A DNA stretch of 61,305 nucleotides from Anaerobiospirillum sp. NML120448 (GCF_023050945.1 NZ_JALKIM010000016.1:1-61305), one strand, 5' to 3'. Counted from the stretch's first letter, positions 1-9,041 are shown. Notes: generated by a model not told the origin, from the sequence alone. Translations and numbers: made by a program.

Positions 1-87
1 TGCAATGAAGTAGATCTAATGGCAGCATAGTCATAGCTCTCTACGCTATATCTACAATGGCTTGACAAAACACACTTTTTTTGTTAA

Positions 88-576
88 TTACGGCTTGAAA
101 AGTGAATTCGTCGTCCGTACAGGTGGAAAATTTAAGAAAGAACTTACAAACTCTTTTGGAGAGTAAGTAAAATCTTGCTTTGTACAGGCCTTAATGATGA
201 CATCATCATTGATCTGTCCATTAGGCACAAACAACTCTTGATAGCACTCATTAGGCATGTCATCAATGACAGAAAGTTTTGCTAGTTTTTTACCTGCCAC
301 CTTTTGCAGCGCTTTAAACATGACAAAACATGTAGTTGCCTTATAGTAATAATTCACTATATTTTGGGTTGTGAGCTTATTGCCAGCTAATTTCTTTTCA
401 CTCAATGCCTCGCAATATAGCTTAATATCTTCATCGCTCACTAACTCTATAAGTTGATCTTTAGCGCTAGGATTGCTTTCCATACAAAAGTTGCGATAGC
501 TGGTATTAACCTTATCGAATAATCCCAACTTAAATAAATGAGCCATAACTCTTACATGAGCCTGATACCACTTCAT
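88..576 (-). CDS. N-terminal-domain-only copy of the tandem large-protein family (truncated paralogue)
   Basis: A protein of about 162 residues. It matches the first ~150 residues of the two large proteins at 4670-8497 and 9042-12899: the MKWYQAH start, KLYCEALS, the FxMFKALQKV stretch, PNECYQELFxPNG and SPKEFV are all shared. The match stops near residue 150 and a short unrelated end leads to a stop, so the rest of the ~1,280-residue protein is missing. The start is set at the MKWYQAH methionine, because all three copies begin there and all carry a similar upstream GGTAG ribosome-binding sequence; an upstream in-frame start would add 17 residues not found in the paralogues. It could be a decayed copy or a functional stand-alone domain. 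Function unknown. Confidence 0.6.
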   Translation of the reverse strand: MKWYQAHVRVMAHLFKLGLFDKVNTSYRNFCMESNPSAKDQLIELVSDEDIKLYCEALSEKKLAGNKLTTQNIVNYYYKATTCFVMFKALQKVAGKKLAKLSVIDDMPNECYQELFVPNGQINDDVIIKACTKQDFTYSPKEFVSSFLNFPPVRTTNSLFKP

Positions 577-1165
577 ATAAACTACCCGCTGTTGACTTAT
601 TGAATGAATTAAATAGAACCGTAGCACTAAATCTCACTATCAAGTACTACTTTGCCTATTAAATTTCCCATCAAATACAATGCTCGTCCGTAAAAAACTA
701 ACAATTTTGTTAAAGTAAAAATGTTGTGAGATCAACAGATTAATCACTCTGTGATGAAAAAATGTTAACTCTTATGAAAGCTATTGGTGCCATTATTACC
801 ATTGTCTGATAAGCCATTAATGCAGCCACTCAAATGGATCCCACATGATTTTTCATGAAACCTATTTTGCCATATTGATTGATGCCAAGAAAGTTTTCAC
901 AACTAATAAAATCAAATCAAACCAACAGCGCCACTAGAGAAACTTTCTGAAAGTCCCTTTACTGTCCTACCCCAAGCTCCTTCCCGCCTACCTACCTGCC
1001 AGCCAGCCTAGCTGTCGCAGCGCAGATATCCTTAAGGCAGATATATTGGTAAACGAACTTTTGAACCTTTTACTAACACCTATGACGGCCAAAATACCTA
1101 TACTGCCTTTTCCACACTCTAAAACCGCCTATATGAGCAGCGTTCTTTAACTTTTAACTCACTAA
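577..1165. other. Spacer upstream of the truncated copy; right part duplicated at 8620-8900
   Basis: No credible gene. From about 865 to 1170 the sequence closely follows the spacer at about 8620-8900: same order of TTTTGCCATATTG, CTTTCTGAAAG, TTTTACTGTCCTACC, AACGAACTTTTGAACC and CCGCCTATATGAGCAGCG. This shows that gene plus spacer was duplicated as a unit. Nearer the gene (577-860) only short stretches are shared. Confidence 0.7.
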
Positions 1166-1170
1166 ATCAG
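1166..1170. repeat. Target-site duplication ATCAG, left copy
   Basis: Direct repeat of 5 bp; the right copy is at 4507-4511. The uninterrupted paralogous spacer contains the motif once. Confidence 0.9.
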
Positions 1171-1286
1171 CTTAAGTTCCAGTGTTGTTTTTAGGGCTAC
1201 ATATTTATCATGTTAAATTTATGCCTTGTTAAACCCCTTGTTTATCACAAACTTAAAAAAATAAGGTCGTGATAAACTATAAGTTT
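1171..1286 (+). repeat. Left terminal inverted repeat, 116 bp
   Basis: Begins CTTAAGTTCC and matches the reverse complement of 4391-4506 with about five mismatches. The internal word TAGGGCTACAT recurs just inside the left end as a perfect hairpin at 1296-1319 (10-bp arms, 4-bp loop). Such repeats could be extra transposase-binding sites. Confidence 0.9.
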
Positions 1287-2370
1287 TTATAGAATGTAGC
1301 CCTAAATAATTAGGGCTACATACAAATGTTCATAGAATATAATAAAATTAATGGTATTGAGTACGGTAGATTAAGGATGTCCGTGCGTAAAAGCGCAAAT
1401 GTATCTCACGATGTACGTCAAGAGAGATCTCGATAAAAAATCAAAAAAAACATGCTCACTAATGAAAAATAAATAATGGCCCTGAATAATGAGCAGTTAT
1501 TCAAGATAAACTCGTAGTAATAGTCAAACTCCTGCGCTATTTGACCTTAACAAACGCTGCTAAGCGTTTGTAGTGTTTTGACCTTTAGGTCAAAATACGA
1601 ATCAAGTCATAATACAACCTCAAAAATAAACAATAATAATCAAAAAAATTGGGTGTGCTATGATGTATCAGCCCTCACACCAGGTGCTAAAAATAAATTA
1701 ACTAGAATCCATTACATTAGTCTCAAACGATTTAAACAACTGGTTAATTAATAATCAAGCAATATTGCTTGCGCCTACACAAAACGCTATTTATAACTGC
1801 TGAATCAGCTAAGCTCTGCTCAGCTTAGCTTGAAAGCGTGACAGCAGTAACCACTAAGTAAGCTCAGTCTGTGTTTCCCAAGCGTAGGGCCTTAGTAGTG
1901 ACACAGGATATAAACACATTCAAGCAAGCATGTAGTTGCCCAAATAACACTTGCTCAAAAGCCTTTTGATACTACGAATAACTCAAAAGACTCAACTATT
2001 AACAACAACCAAAATAATCAGCTTATGCACTGACTAAAACTCATAAGAAAGCATTAGAGCAAGACTATCGTGGGACTATCGACATGCGTTGCATATCGAG
2101 GCCAAAGGCGACAATCAGCGGCAGTGCAAATTACGATCTAAGTGCTAATTGCCACTAGCTAACCTAAGATTCCCTAAAGTGCAATATTTGAGATCACCTC
2201 TAGGGCGAAGGTTGTTAGGGCAAGATTCTCGTGGGGCTATCGACATGCTTTGCATGTCGAGGCCAAGGCGAAAATCAGCGGTAGTGCAAATGACGATCTA
2301 AGCATCAAATTATTCAAAACAAACCATATGTTACTTTAAAGGAAAGTACAACGCTGTAGGCGTTATAGTA
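1287..2370. other. Non-coding, hairpin-rich arm of the transposon
   Basis: About 1.1 kb without a credible ORF. Visible structure: a perfect 10-bp hairpin at 1296-1319; ACAAACGCT/AGCGTTTGT at 1550-1571; TTTTGACCT/AGGTCAAAA at 1576-1595; GCTAAGCT/AGCTTAGC at 1808-1829; and a ~90-bp imperfect direct repeat at about 2059-2146 and 2221-2308. The density of perfect stems suggests either a structured transcript or multiple protein-binding sites. It does not look like eroded coding sequence. Confidence 0.5.
2059..2308. repeat. Two ~90-bp imperfect direct repeats with an internal hairpin
   Basis: Units at about 2059-2146 and 2221-2308 share, in order, GCAAGA, CTATCGACATGC, TCGAGGCCAA, AATCAGCGG and TGCAAAT followed by ACGATCTAAG. 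Each has a hairpin CGACATGC-N3-GCATRTCG, perfect in the second unit and with one mismatch in the first. They lie just downstream of the OrfB stop. Confidence 0.75.
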
Positions 2371-3522
2371 CTAGCCTTTCCTTTTAGCCATCATGTTCGC
2401 CATATAGGAAAGATTCCTAGACAAACATCCCGAGTTTGCTTTAACCGCAGCGTTAACCATTTCCTCAGTTGGGTTAAGTAATTGCTCACCTGCAACTTTA
2501 AATTCTCGCACTTTGTCAACAAACCTAAAACGTTCAGGATGCTTATTTTTGTAGTCCTGATAAGTCTTATTTCGTTGCTCCATAAGCTTAGCTTCATCTT
2601 CAGGAGAATCGTATCTAATGCCAGGCAAAGAATACTCAATGCCGCTATGATAATACTCATAGTTGTACTTATGAGCTACATCATCAAGAACCAGGTTAGC
2701 AGCTTCTAAAGAATAACAGTTATACAATTTGAGACCATAAAAATTCTTTAAAGTATCAAACAATGATTCAATATGAGGATTGTCATTGCTATGGTGCGGC
2801 CTACTATAAGTGAAGCCAACACCATACTCTTTAAACAAATCAACAGTTTGTTTAGCTCTCATAGGGCCACCATTGTCTGAATGTATGAACAGTCCAGACT
2901 CAGCACTAATAGAGGCTTTTTCGAAAGACTCTCTAAAAAACTCAACAGCTAAATCAGCATGCATACTTTGATAAAAGCGCCAATTGATCAACTTGCGACT
3001 ATATAAATCCATAACCGCAAAAAGATAAACATCGGTATTGTTGTTGTTCATCTTAAAGGTTGAGATATCCCAAACCCAAACTTTATTCTTAGCTGAAGCT
3101 ACCAGAGCTTTTCTTCTTGCACCTTCTGGAACATCAACTTTCTGTGGCTTGGATTTGCTCTTTTCCCTTCGGTTAGGATTAGATAAACCAAGATCTTTAG
3201 CATATCTTTGCCAACTACGTAAAGAACCGACAACAATATTATCATCAAGTAAGGAGTAGTAAATCTGAGAGATACTTTTTGTAGAATTCTCAGGTTTAAG
3301 AAGCTCTTCCTTTATAAACTCAACATCTTCTGCGGTAAGGGCCATAGCTGTTTGCTTATTAGTAACACTGTTGTCTGGCTTTTTACGGTCAGGACTACAG
3401 CGCAAATCAGAGCCTTCAGGATTATTGCGCCATGAATAGTATCGATAATCAGATATGCCAAGAGCTTTACAGGCTTTCTTTAAAGGCAATCCTTTTTGTG
3501 TTGCTTCCTGAATAAGCTTCAC
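2371..3522 (-). CDS. IS3-family transposase, OrfB (DDE integrase core)
   Basis: 383 residues with a helix-turn-helix start (HTH_21-like, about 10-32) and a retroviral-integrase-type core from about 140. The catalytic triad is visible: D152 in VWDIST, D216 in IHSDNGG and E252 in NPHIES, with exactly 35 residues between the last two (the IS3 DD35E arrangement). It cuts and joins element ends. The track start is a GTG. The reading frame stays open upstream and joins OrfA through a -1 shift, so the active transposase is probably an OrfAB fusion spanning 2371-4151. No disabling change is seen in the catalytic core. Confidence 0.9.
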   Translation of the reverse strand: MKLIQEATQKGLPLKKACKALGISDYRYYSWRNNPEGSDLRCSPDRKKPDNSVTNKQTAMALTAEDVEFIKEELLKPENSTKSISQIYYSLLDDNIVVGSLRSWQRYAKDLGLSNPNRREKSKSKPQKVDVPEGARRKALVASAKNKVWVWDISTFKMNNNNTDVYLFAVMDLYSRKLINWRFYQSMHADLAVEFFRESFEKASISAESGLFIHSDNGGPMRAKQTVDLFKEYGVGFTYSRPHHSNDNPHIESLFDTLKNFYGLKLYNCYSLEAANLVLDDVAHKYNYEYYHSGIEYSLPGIRYDSPEDEAKLMEQRNKTYQDYKNKHPERFRFVDKVREFKVAGEQLLNPTEEMVNAAVKANSGCLSRNLSYMANMMAKRKG

Positions 3523-3572
3523 GATTTTTTGGCGATCTTGAGTTGAAACAACGTGGCCGCAACGTTCACTTA

Positions 3573-4151
3573 TTATTGACCCAAGATCGCTTGAACTTTT
3601 TTTATTAGTTCAAGCTCGACTTCAACTTGTTGGAGTGATTTATTGGCCGCTTTAAGATCTTTGATCTCTTTCTGGCTTTCCAACTGGCGCTCTTTAAAAT
3701 TCAACTTTTCACAAGCATATTGAGCCAAGGCTTTCTCATACTCACAACTTTTCTGCTTGTAGAGAGCAATCTCATTAGTTAAAGCCTTGAACTGACTGTT
3801 TTTATCTTCAAGATGAGCCTTGCTAACAACAGTCATAGTTAATTTGTACCAACTGCCAAATTTCTTTAACTCATCAATAGATAGCTGACGCTGTCTACAG
3901 AAAATAGCGGTTGCCTCAGAATCAAAACCTGATATCTGACAGTAATTGTAAAAGCTGTAAGCCTCCTCGATATCTTTAGTGTTTAAAGGTAGAGGAGCTG
4001 GCTCGTTAATACTGCCTCTAATCAGAATTGCACGAACTGAAGTATAAGGAAGACTTAGTTTTTCAGCAATTGCTGGTACAGAAAGACCGCTCTTATGTAA
4101 GTCCACAATTTGCTGAATTGTTTCAGGGGTGTAATTTCGCTTCTTACCCAT
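3573..4151 (-). CDS. IS3-family OrfA (DNA-binding and coiled-coil subunit)
   Basis: 192 residues. An N-terminal helix-turn-helix (about 8-32, with SVPAIAEKLSLPYTSVRAIL) is followed by a middle helical part and a C-terminal coiled coil (about 110-190) rich in K, E, Q and L. OrfA binds the element ends and dimerises. It is longer than the ~100 residues usual for IS3 OrfA. Near its 3' end the message carries a run of seven A (3597-3603 on the complementary strand), in the frame ATA AAA AAA GTT. A -1 slip there leads into the OrfB frame with no stop before the OrfB start. Confidence 0.8.
   Translation of the reverse strand: MGKKRNYTPETIQQIVDLHKSGLSVPAIAEKLSLPYTSVRAILIRGSINEPAPLPLNTKDIEEAYSFYNYCQISGFDSEATAIFCRQRQLSIDELKKFGSWYKLTMTVVSKAHLEDKNSQFKALTNEIALYKQKSCEYEKALAQYACEKLNFKERQLESQKEIKDLKAANKSLQQVEVELELIKKVQAILGQ
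3597..3603 (-). promoter_or_regulatory. Probable programmed -1 frameshift site (A7) between OrfA and OrfB
   Basis: On the coding strand seven A's precede GTT, close to the OrfA stop. After a -1 shift the frame is open through to OrfB. A-rich slippery heptamers are the usual way IS3 elements make the OrfAB transposase. Confidence 0.6.
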
Positions 4152-4234
4152 AATGATAACTACCTTAAAGAAAGAGCATGTATTTTAACCGATGCTTCTT
4201 AAAAGATGTCGCAGCTAACGTCTATATTTATATT

Positions 4235-4432
4235 ATGGCGTATAATGCCTTAGGTCGTGTTATAGATAAGAATAGACTGATATTTAAATCACGCAAGTAT
4301 GGTACATATCAGTATGACATATCTACAGGTAAAAGGATGTCTCCTTCTGAGGACTTATCTATAACAGTAACTCGCAAGAATGCTAAAGAGAAACTTATAG
4401 TTTGTCACAACCTTATTTTTTTAAGTTTGTGA
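4235..4432 (+). CDS. Small ORF running into the right transposon end (possible remnant)
   Basis: 65 residues starting MAYNALGRVIDKNRLI and continuing with FKSRKYGTYQYDISTGKR. The last part is encoded inside the 116-bp terminal repeat. It looks like the beginning of a larger protein cut short, perhaps the first residues of a different transposase; the family is not recognised. It diverges from OrfA. If it is a transposase fragment, the outer element is not IS3-like and the OrfAB pair was inserted later. Confidence 0.35.
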   Translation: MAYNALGRVIDKNRLIFKSRKYGTYQYDISTGKRMSPSEDLSITVTRKNAKEKLIVCHNLIFLSL

Positions 4433-4506
4433 TAAACAAGGGGTTTAACAAGGTATAAATTTAACATGATAAATATGTAGCCCTAAAAACAACACGGGAA
4501 CTCAAG
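4391..4506 (-). repeat. Right terminal inverted repeat, 116 bp
   Basis: Inverted partner of 1171-1286. It ends CGGGAACTCAAG immediately before the ATCAG duplication. Confidence 0.9.
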
Positions 4507-4511
4507 ATCAG
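4507..4511. repeat. Target-site duplication ATCAG, right copy
   Basis: Second copy of the 5-bp duplication flanking the 1171-4506 transposon. The sequence that follows (GCTATCACTTATTTTGGC) continues the spacer as in the copy at about 8900. Confidence 0.9.
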
Positions 4512-4596
4512 GCTATCACTTATTTTGGCAGGCAAGCCTACACAACAAAAACATAATTAAGCCTAAAATGGGCATACTTCTAATCCATTAAATCAA

Positions 4597-4629
4597 AAAA
4601 GCTTAGACCTTTTTAAGATCTAAGCTTTT
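4597..4629 (-). terminator. Terminator of the 4670-8497 gene
   Basis: Hairpin with arms AAAAGCTTAGA/TCTAAGCTTTT flanked by A/T runs, 40 bp past the stop. The same hairpin follows the paralogue at 9042, at 8985-9020. Confidence 0.8.
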
Positions 4630-4669
4630 GGATATTAACCTACATGGTCATTTAGCTCTTTGCAGTGCT

Positions 4670-7600
4670 CTATTTTGCACTAGTGCTTGAACTTGCTCTG
4701 CTAGTAGTAGTAGTAGTTGTTGTTGTTGTTGCCCCAGCTGTAGCTGTCTTCTTGGCTCTGGTAGCCTGTTTCTTTGGCTTGGTTTGAGCGTCCTTAGCAG
4801 CCTCAATAGCCTCGTCAGCTTTAGCCTCAGTTGAAGCTGTAGCAGCTAGATTTTTAGCTCTACCTTTAGTAGTAGTGGCCTTAGTTGCATTTTTAGCTTT
4901 TGGCTTAGACTTAATCTCGGTTGTATCATCAACGACATCAGCCTGCTGCGCATTCTTTGCCTTAGCACGAGTGGCCTTAGACTTAGCTTTAGGCTTTGGC
5001 TCGGCTTCGATAACCGCATCGGCACAAGCATCGCCTTCAGAAGACTCTAAGGCAATTGCCTTTATGGCTTTGCTCTTAGTGGTGGCAGACTTGCTCTTTG
5101 AGGCAGCCTTGGCTTTTGGTTTGCCATTAGTGGTAGAAGAAGAGGAATCAACAAATTCCGTTGCAATTTTTTGACTTTCCAGATTTAAAAATTGATGCAA
5201 TTCCTCATCATCAAGTAAGCGCATGTTATCCATTATTAAATGGATAATGCGAATATTAGTTTTAGTGAGGCCTTTTTCATGAGGTCTACGACGTGAAAAA
5301 GCAAAGAAAAAGAATTCTTCCTCTGCCTCTCCATAGTATGCATTATCTTCTGATTTAATAATAGAAAAAACTTCTTCTCCAAAATAATAATCAACAACAT
5401 CCAATTGATTATGTGATAAGCGCTCACCACATAATGCCATTATAAAGTTATTGTAATTGGCGGTATAAGAGACATAGTCATCTTCATTAAAATAAGGAAT
5501 TTCCATATGGTTAGGAGTGCCAAGATTTTCAAAAAATTTGACATCTAGGCATTGAAGAACTTTAGGGGTATCCTCTAACAGATCCTTATACAATTTAAGA
5601 AATCTTGCAATCCCACAATAATTCATTATTGAACCTAACTCTGAGTCTAAGTTCTTATATTTAAGACACAGACTTTCTAACATAGTAAACAGGTCAACTA
5701 TCTCAGAAAGATATGACTTGTATTCGAAACGTTCACTGAGCAACACATTGCCCTGCCAAATTAGTGCATCTAAATTACGAATTTTTGCAAGATTAGAACT
5801 CAAGAACTTAGCTAACTTGAACACCATGTTGTAGGTAGTATTCAAACAGTCTTGGTACTCTTCAACTTGCTTCACTCTAGTAAAATACAACACCGTCCTT
5901 ACAAAATACTTGACTAACGCAATCAAATCGTATTTTAGGGTTAGGGAGTAAGGCTTAAGCATTAAATTCAAAATGCTATTAACAAAGAAAGGGTTACTAC
6001 AAATGTGCTTATTTATAGCTTGCTCATTAGCATAGGTTTGCAAAAACCGCTTATATGCAATAATGACAACATAATTGAAATTTCTTAGTAGCGAGTTCCT
6101 ATTAAAAATCAAACACAAATTGTGTAAAGATTGGACAAAATCTTCTTTAGTGGCTAAATTGATATATGGAATAGCACATTTGATAAAGCTGTACATATCT
6201 TTAGCCGATACAGCCAAAAATGTTTCATGCACACACTTATAGAAATTTCGTGTTAACTCACTCTCTGCCATACCATCATCAGTCAGATCGTTTTTTACTG
6301 AGTCAGCAACTTTTAACTTTAATTCCTCAGGGACATTCTCTAAGTCCATTAACGCATATTGACTTAAAACCATAATAGGAATCGAACATACATTGTTTAT
6401 GCTATTAACTACTAGCGACTTACTAGCAATAAAAGTTTTGAATGTTTTAGAGATAAAGTTGTCTATCTCAGTTGTTTTATTTGCCAACTCTTTGCTAATT
6501 TGACAAATCTCATTGCAAGCTTGTATGAAGCTAATACAGCTCTTATTAAGGAGTAGCTGCTCTGCTTTGGTAAGAGATGGTCTATTGCTTGAAGCATGAC
6601 CTGTAGCAAGGCTATCAGCAAGCTCTTGATCGTATTTATTAGTCTTGCGCAACATGTTGGCCATATAGCCATCTTCATAGAGAAGATGAATGTCGCCTTG
6701 CAAGTCTAAAATTAATAATAAATGATCAAAGCAAGCTTGATGACACTCAATCAATGCTTGGAAAGTCTCATCCTTTAACAACTTCTCATAAGTAGGATAA
6801 AGATTTTTGACTACATACTTTTCTAAATAAGATAAGTCAAAAGCAAATCTCACCTTAGGGTCTGACATCAGCTTAGTATTAGCATTACAAATTGACTTTA
6901 AGTAAAAATCATTGTAGTGCTCTACTAGGTTAGATACTACACAGAACATGTCAAAGTAAACATTAAGCTTTCTACTAAAGACTATTGGCTGAGGATTATT
7001 AATTACCTCATAAGCTAGCAGTTCATGGACATCTGATAGCTTATACAAATCACGTTGAAGCCAACTTGGGGCACCACAATCATCTATATCAAAGACAGAT
7101 TCTTCTTTAATTGGATAAGGCAATGTTGGTGTAGCATAATTAAGGCTTGGGCCATAAGACATGACAGAACTAACAATGTCTGCAAAATTTACAGAACGAG
7201 GATGGCTCAATTTTGTATTCTTATATGATGGTGAAAAATGCGCACAAACCTCATAAATATTTGTTGGCAGGGATTCTACAACAACGTTAATAATCTCTTT
7301 ATCATAAGAGATAGGTTCAGCAAGACCCTTAATTAGATTCAGATCAAGACCAAGTAAGTTACTAACATTGGTAAACAATTTAACTTGCAAATAAGAAAGC
7401 TGCATAAAAGGCTCATAGAGATTGAAATAGTAGTACTCAACCTCCCAACTATTATCCTTGTTAGTACAATGATAATTAGGCTTTAAGCGAGTAAACAAAT
7501 CGCAAAAATAGCAAATATATTGATATAAGGCATTATTGCGCACAACATAAGCCTTAACTAAGGTATTAATGTAGCTAAATTGGCCATTACTCTTAAGAAG

Positions 7601-8497
7601 CTCTGTTCGTGCTGACTCAAAATCACTGCAAGCTAATACAGCATTGTCATGCAAGCGCACTAGATCATCGCTATTAACAAGCTCTAAAGCCTTATAATTA
7701 GACCGCAAATCATCACATCTAAAGCAATTAAACAGATACTGACGGCGCTGGGCAACTAGCAATAAATTCATGCCTAAAAGATCAATAACTTTTAGTAAAC
7801 CAAAACCTGAATCTAGATTGCTATCGATATTAAAATAATTAATCTTTTTAGAGGTTAAAGTACTCTTAGGTACTGAGCTTTGGGCTTTATTTCCAGCATT
7901 GACCGATATGGATTGTCCATAATATGATTCTGCAATGGTATCTTGCGCTAGTTCACTGGTAAAAATAAGTTTTTCATCATCAAAACTATCAAAATCAGTT
8001 AGCCTAGAGAGGATAAAATTATTTTTAATTAGGTAAGACTTAAGGTTAAAACGTATGAAAATACCTACAAAGCCTTTAGGTGAGCCATTAAAAGCTTGCT
8101 TTTTAACAGCATTAGCAAGGACATCACTTTTAAGTTCCCCATTAGGCTCAAATAATACTTGGTAGCAACAAGCAGGCATCTCCTCGATAGCAGCTACGTA
8201 GTGTAATTTAATACCATCAACATCTTGCAGTGCTTTAAACATAGCAAAACCAGCAACTGCCTTATAGTAATAAGTCACAATAGTGTTGGTTTTAAGAACA
8301 TTTTTAGCTAACTTTTCGGCATTCAAGGCATCGCAATAGAGTTTAACATCACCCTTAACCACTAAATTCAAAAACTCCTCATAAGCACTTGGAGTTCCTT
8401 CAAGACAATACTTGCGATAGCAGGCATTAACCTCATCGAATAAACCCAACTCAAACAAACGTGACATTACTCTTAAATGAGCCTGATACCACTTCAT
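4670..8497 (-). CDS. Large unknown protein with histone-H1-like tail (tandem family, copy B)
   Basis: 1,275 residues; no known family recognised. Residues 1 to about 1,115 look like a helical, cytosolic, Leu/Tyr/Cys-rich body with no signal peptide or clear membrane segment. Blocks strongly conserved with copy C include MKWYQAHLRVMS at the start, YFNIDSNLDSGFGLLKV, LLLVAQRRQYLF, DDLRSNYKALE, LDLQGDIHLLYEDGY and NKYDQELADSLATGHASS. Near residue 1,060 there is an acidic and Phe-rich patch followed by basic SRRRPHEKG. The last ~158 residues are low-complexity K/A/T/S with repeated PKAK and TKSKA words and a run of nine Thr, resembling bacterial histone-H1-like or AlgP-type tails. Start ATG with upstream AGGTAG, conserved in all copies. 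The tail suggests nucleic-acid or polyanion binding (inference). Confidence 0.85.
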   Translation of the reverse strand: MKWYQAHLRVMSRLFELGLFDEVNACYRKYCLEGTPSAYEEFLNLVVKGDVKLYCDALNAEKLAKNVLKTNTIVTYYYKAVAGFAMFKALQDVDGIKLHYVAAIEEMPACCYQVLFEPNGELKSDVLANAVKKQAFNGSPKGFVGIFIRFNLKSYLIKNNFILSRLTDFDSFDDEKLIFTSELAQDTIAESYYGQSISVNAGNKAQSSVPKSTLTSKKINYFNIDSNLDSGFGLLKVIDLLGMNLLLVAQRRQYLFNCFRCDDLRSNYKALELVNSDDLVRLHDNAVLACSDFESARTELLKSNGQFSYINTLVKAYVVRNNALYQYICYFCDLFTRLKPNYHCTNKDNSWEVEYYYFNLYEPFMQLSYLQVKLFTNVSNLLGLDLNLIKGLAEPISYDKEIINVVVESLPTNIYEVCAHFSPSYKNTKLSHPRSVNFADIVSSVMSYGPSLNYATPTLPYPIKEESVFDIDDCGAPSWLQRDLYKLSDVHELLAYEVINNPQPIVFSRKLNVYFDMFCVVSNLVEHYNDFYLKSICNANTKLMSDPKVRFAFDLSYLEKYVVKNLYPTYEKLLKDETFQALIECHQACFDHLLLILDLQGDIHLLYEDGYMANMLRKTNKYDQELADSLATGHASSNRPSLTKAEQLLLNKSCISFIQACNEICQISKELANKTTEIDNFISKTFKTFIASKSLVVNSINNVCSIPIMVLSQYALMDLENVPEELKLKVADSVKNDLTDDGMAESELTRNFYKCVHETFLAVSAKDMYSFIKCAIPYINLATKEDFVQSLHNLCLIFNRNSLLRNFNYVVIIAYKRFLQTYANEQAINKHICSNPFFVNSILNLMLKPYSLTLKYDLIALVKYFVRTVLYFTRVKQVEEYQDCLNTTYNMVFKLAKFLSSNLAKIRNLDALIWQGNVLLSERFEYKSYLSEIVDLFTMLESLCLKYKNLDSELGSIMNYCGIARFLKLYKDLLEDTPKVLQCLDVKFFENLGTPNHMEIPYFNEDDYVSYTANYNNFIMALCGERLSHNQLDVVDYYFGEEVFSIIKSEDNAYYGEAEEEFFFFAFSRRRPHEKGLTKTNIRIIHLIMDNMRLLDDEELHQFLNLESQKIATEFVDSSSSTTNGKPKAKAASKSKSATTKSKAIKAIALESSEGDACADAVIEAEPKPKAKSKATRAKAKNAQQADVVDDTTEIKSKPKAKNATKATTTKGRAKNLAATASTEAKADEAIEAAKDAQTKPKKQATRAKKTATAGATTTTTTTTTSRASSSTSAK

Positions 8498-9041
8498 AAA
8501 AACTACCTGCAGCTTACTTGTTAACTGAAATAATTAAAGAGCATAAAGGCACAAAATCTTATTGCCGTGACCGACTTGGCATCCCTATGCTCCATCAAAG
8601 ACTATGCTTTTAGCCAAATACCTAACTATTTTGCCATATTGGTTAATGCCTAGAAAGCTTTCACAACTATTTAAATCAATATCCCAATAATAGCTACTTT
8701 CTGAAAGTTCTTTTACTGTCCTACCACAAGCTCCAGTCAGCCTGCCTCAGGGCATATATTTACAAGGCTGATATAGTGGTAAACGAACTTTTGAACCTTT
8801 TACTAGCACATATGATGGCCAAAATACCTATACTGTCTCCTCCATACTCTAAAACCGCCTATATGAGCAGCGTTCTTTAACTTTTAGCTCACTAAATCAG
8901 GCTATCACTTATTTTGGCAGGCAAGCCTACACAACAAAAAACATAATTAAGCCTAAAATGGGCATACTTCTAATCCCTTACATCAAAAAAGCTTAGACCT
9001 TATCAAGATCTAAGCTTTTTAATACTAACCTACAAAGTTAT
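8498..9041. other. Spacer between the two full-length family members (duplicated unit)
   Basis: No gene. About 8620-8900 matches about 865-1170, and 8896-9041 matches 4507-4669, including the terminator hairpin. Together these show the uninterrupted form of the spacer that the transposon split on the left. Confidence 0.8.
8985..9020 (-). terminator. Terminator of the 9042-12899 gene
   Basis: Hairpin AAAAGCTTAGA/TCTAAGCTTTT with a short loop and flanking T run on the minus strand; paralogous to the one at 4597-4629. Confidence 0.8.

Larger units (their letters stand above)
1171..4506. mobile_element. 3.3-kb transposon with 116-bp terminal inverted repeats and 5-bp target duplication
   Basis: The two ends (1171-1286 and 4391-4506) are inverted copies of each other over 116 bp with about five mismatches. 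They are flanked by the direct repeat ATCAG at 1166-1170 and 4507-4511. The homologous spacer around 8890-8910 has a single uninterrupted ATCAG followed by GCTATCAC, so it serves as the empty site and proves both borders. Cargo: an IS3-type OrfA/OrfB pair on the minus strand, a short plus-strand ORF next to the right end, and about 1.1 kb of hairpin-rich non-coding DNA inside the left end. IS3 ends are normally below 40 bp, so the long ends suggest either an unusual IS3 relative or an IS3-like transposase gene nested in another element. Confidence 0.9.
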
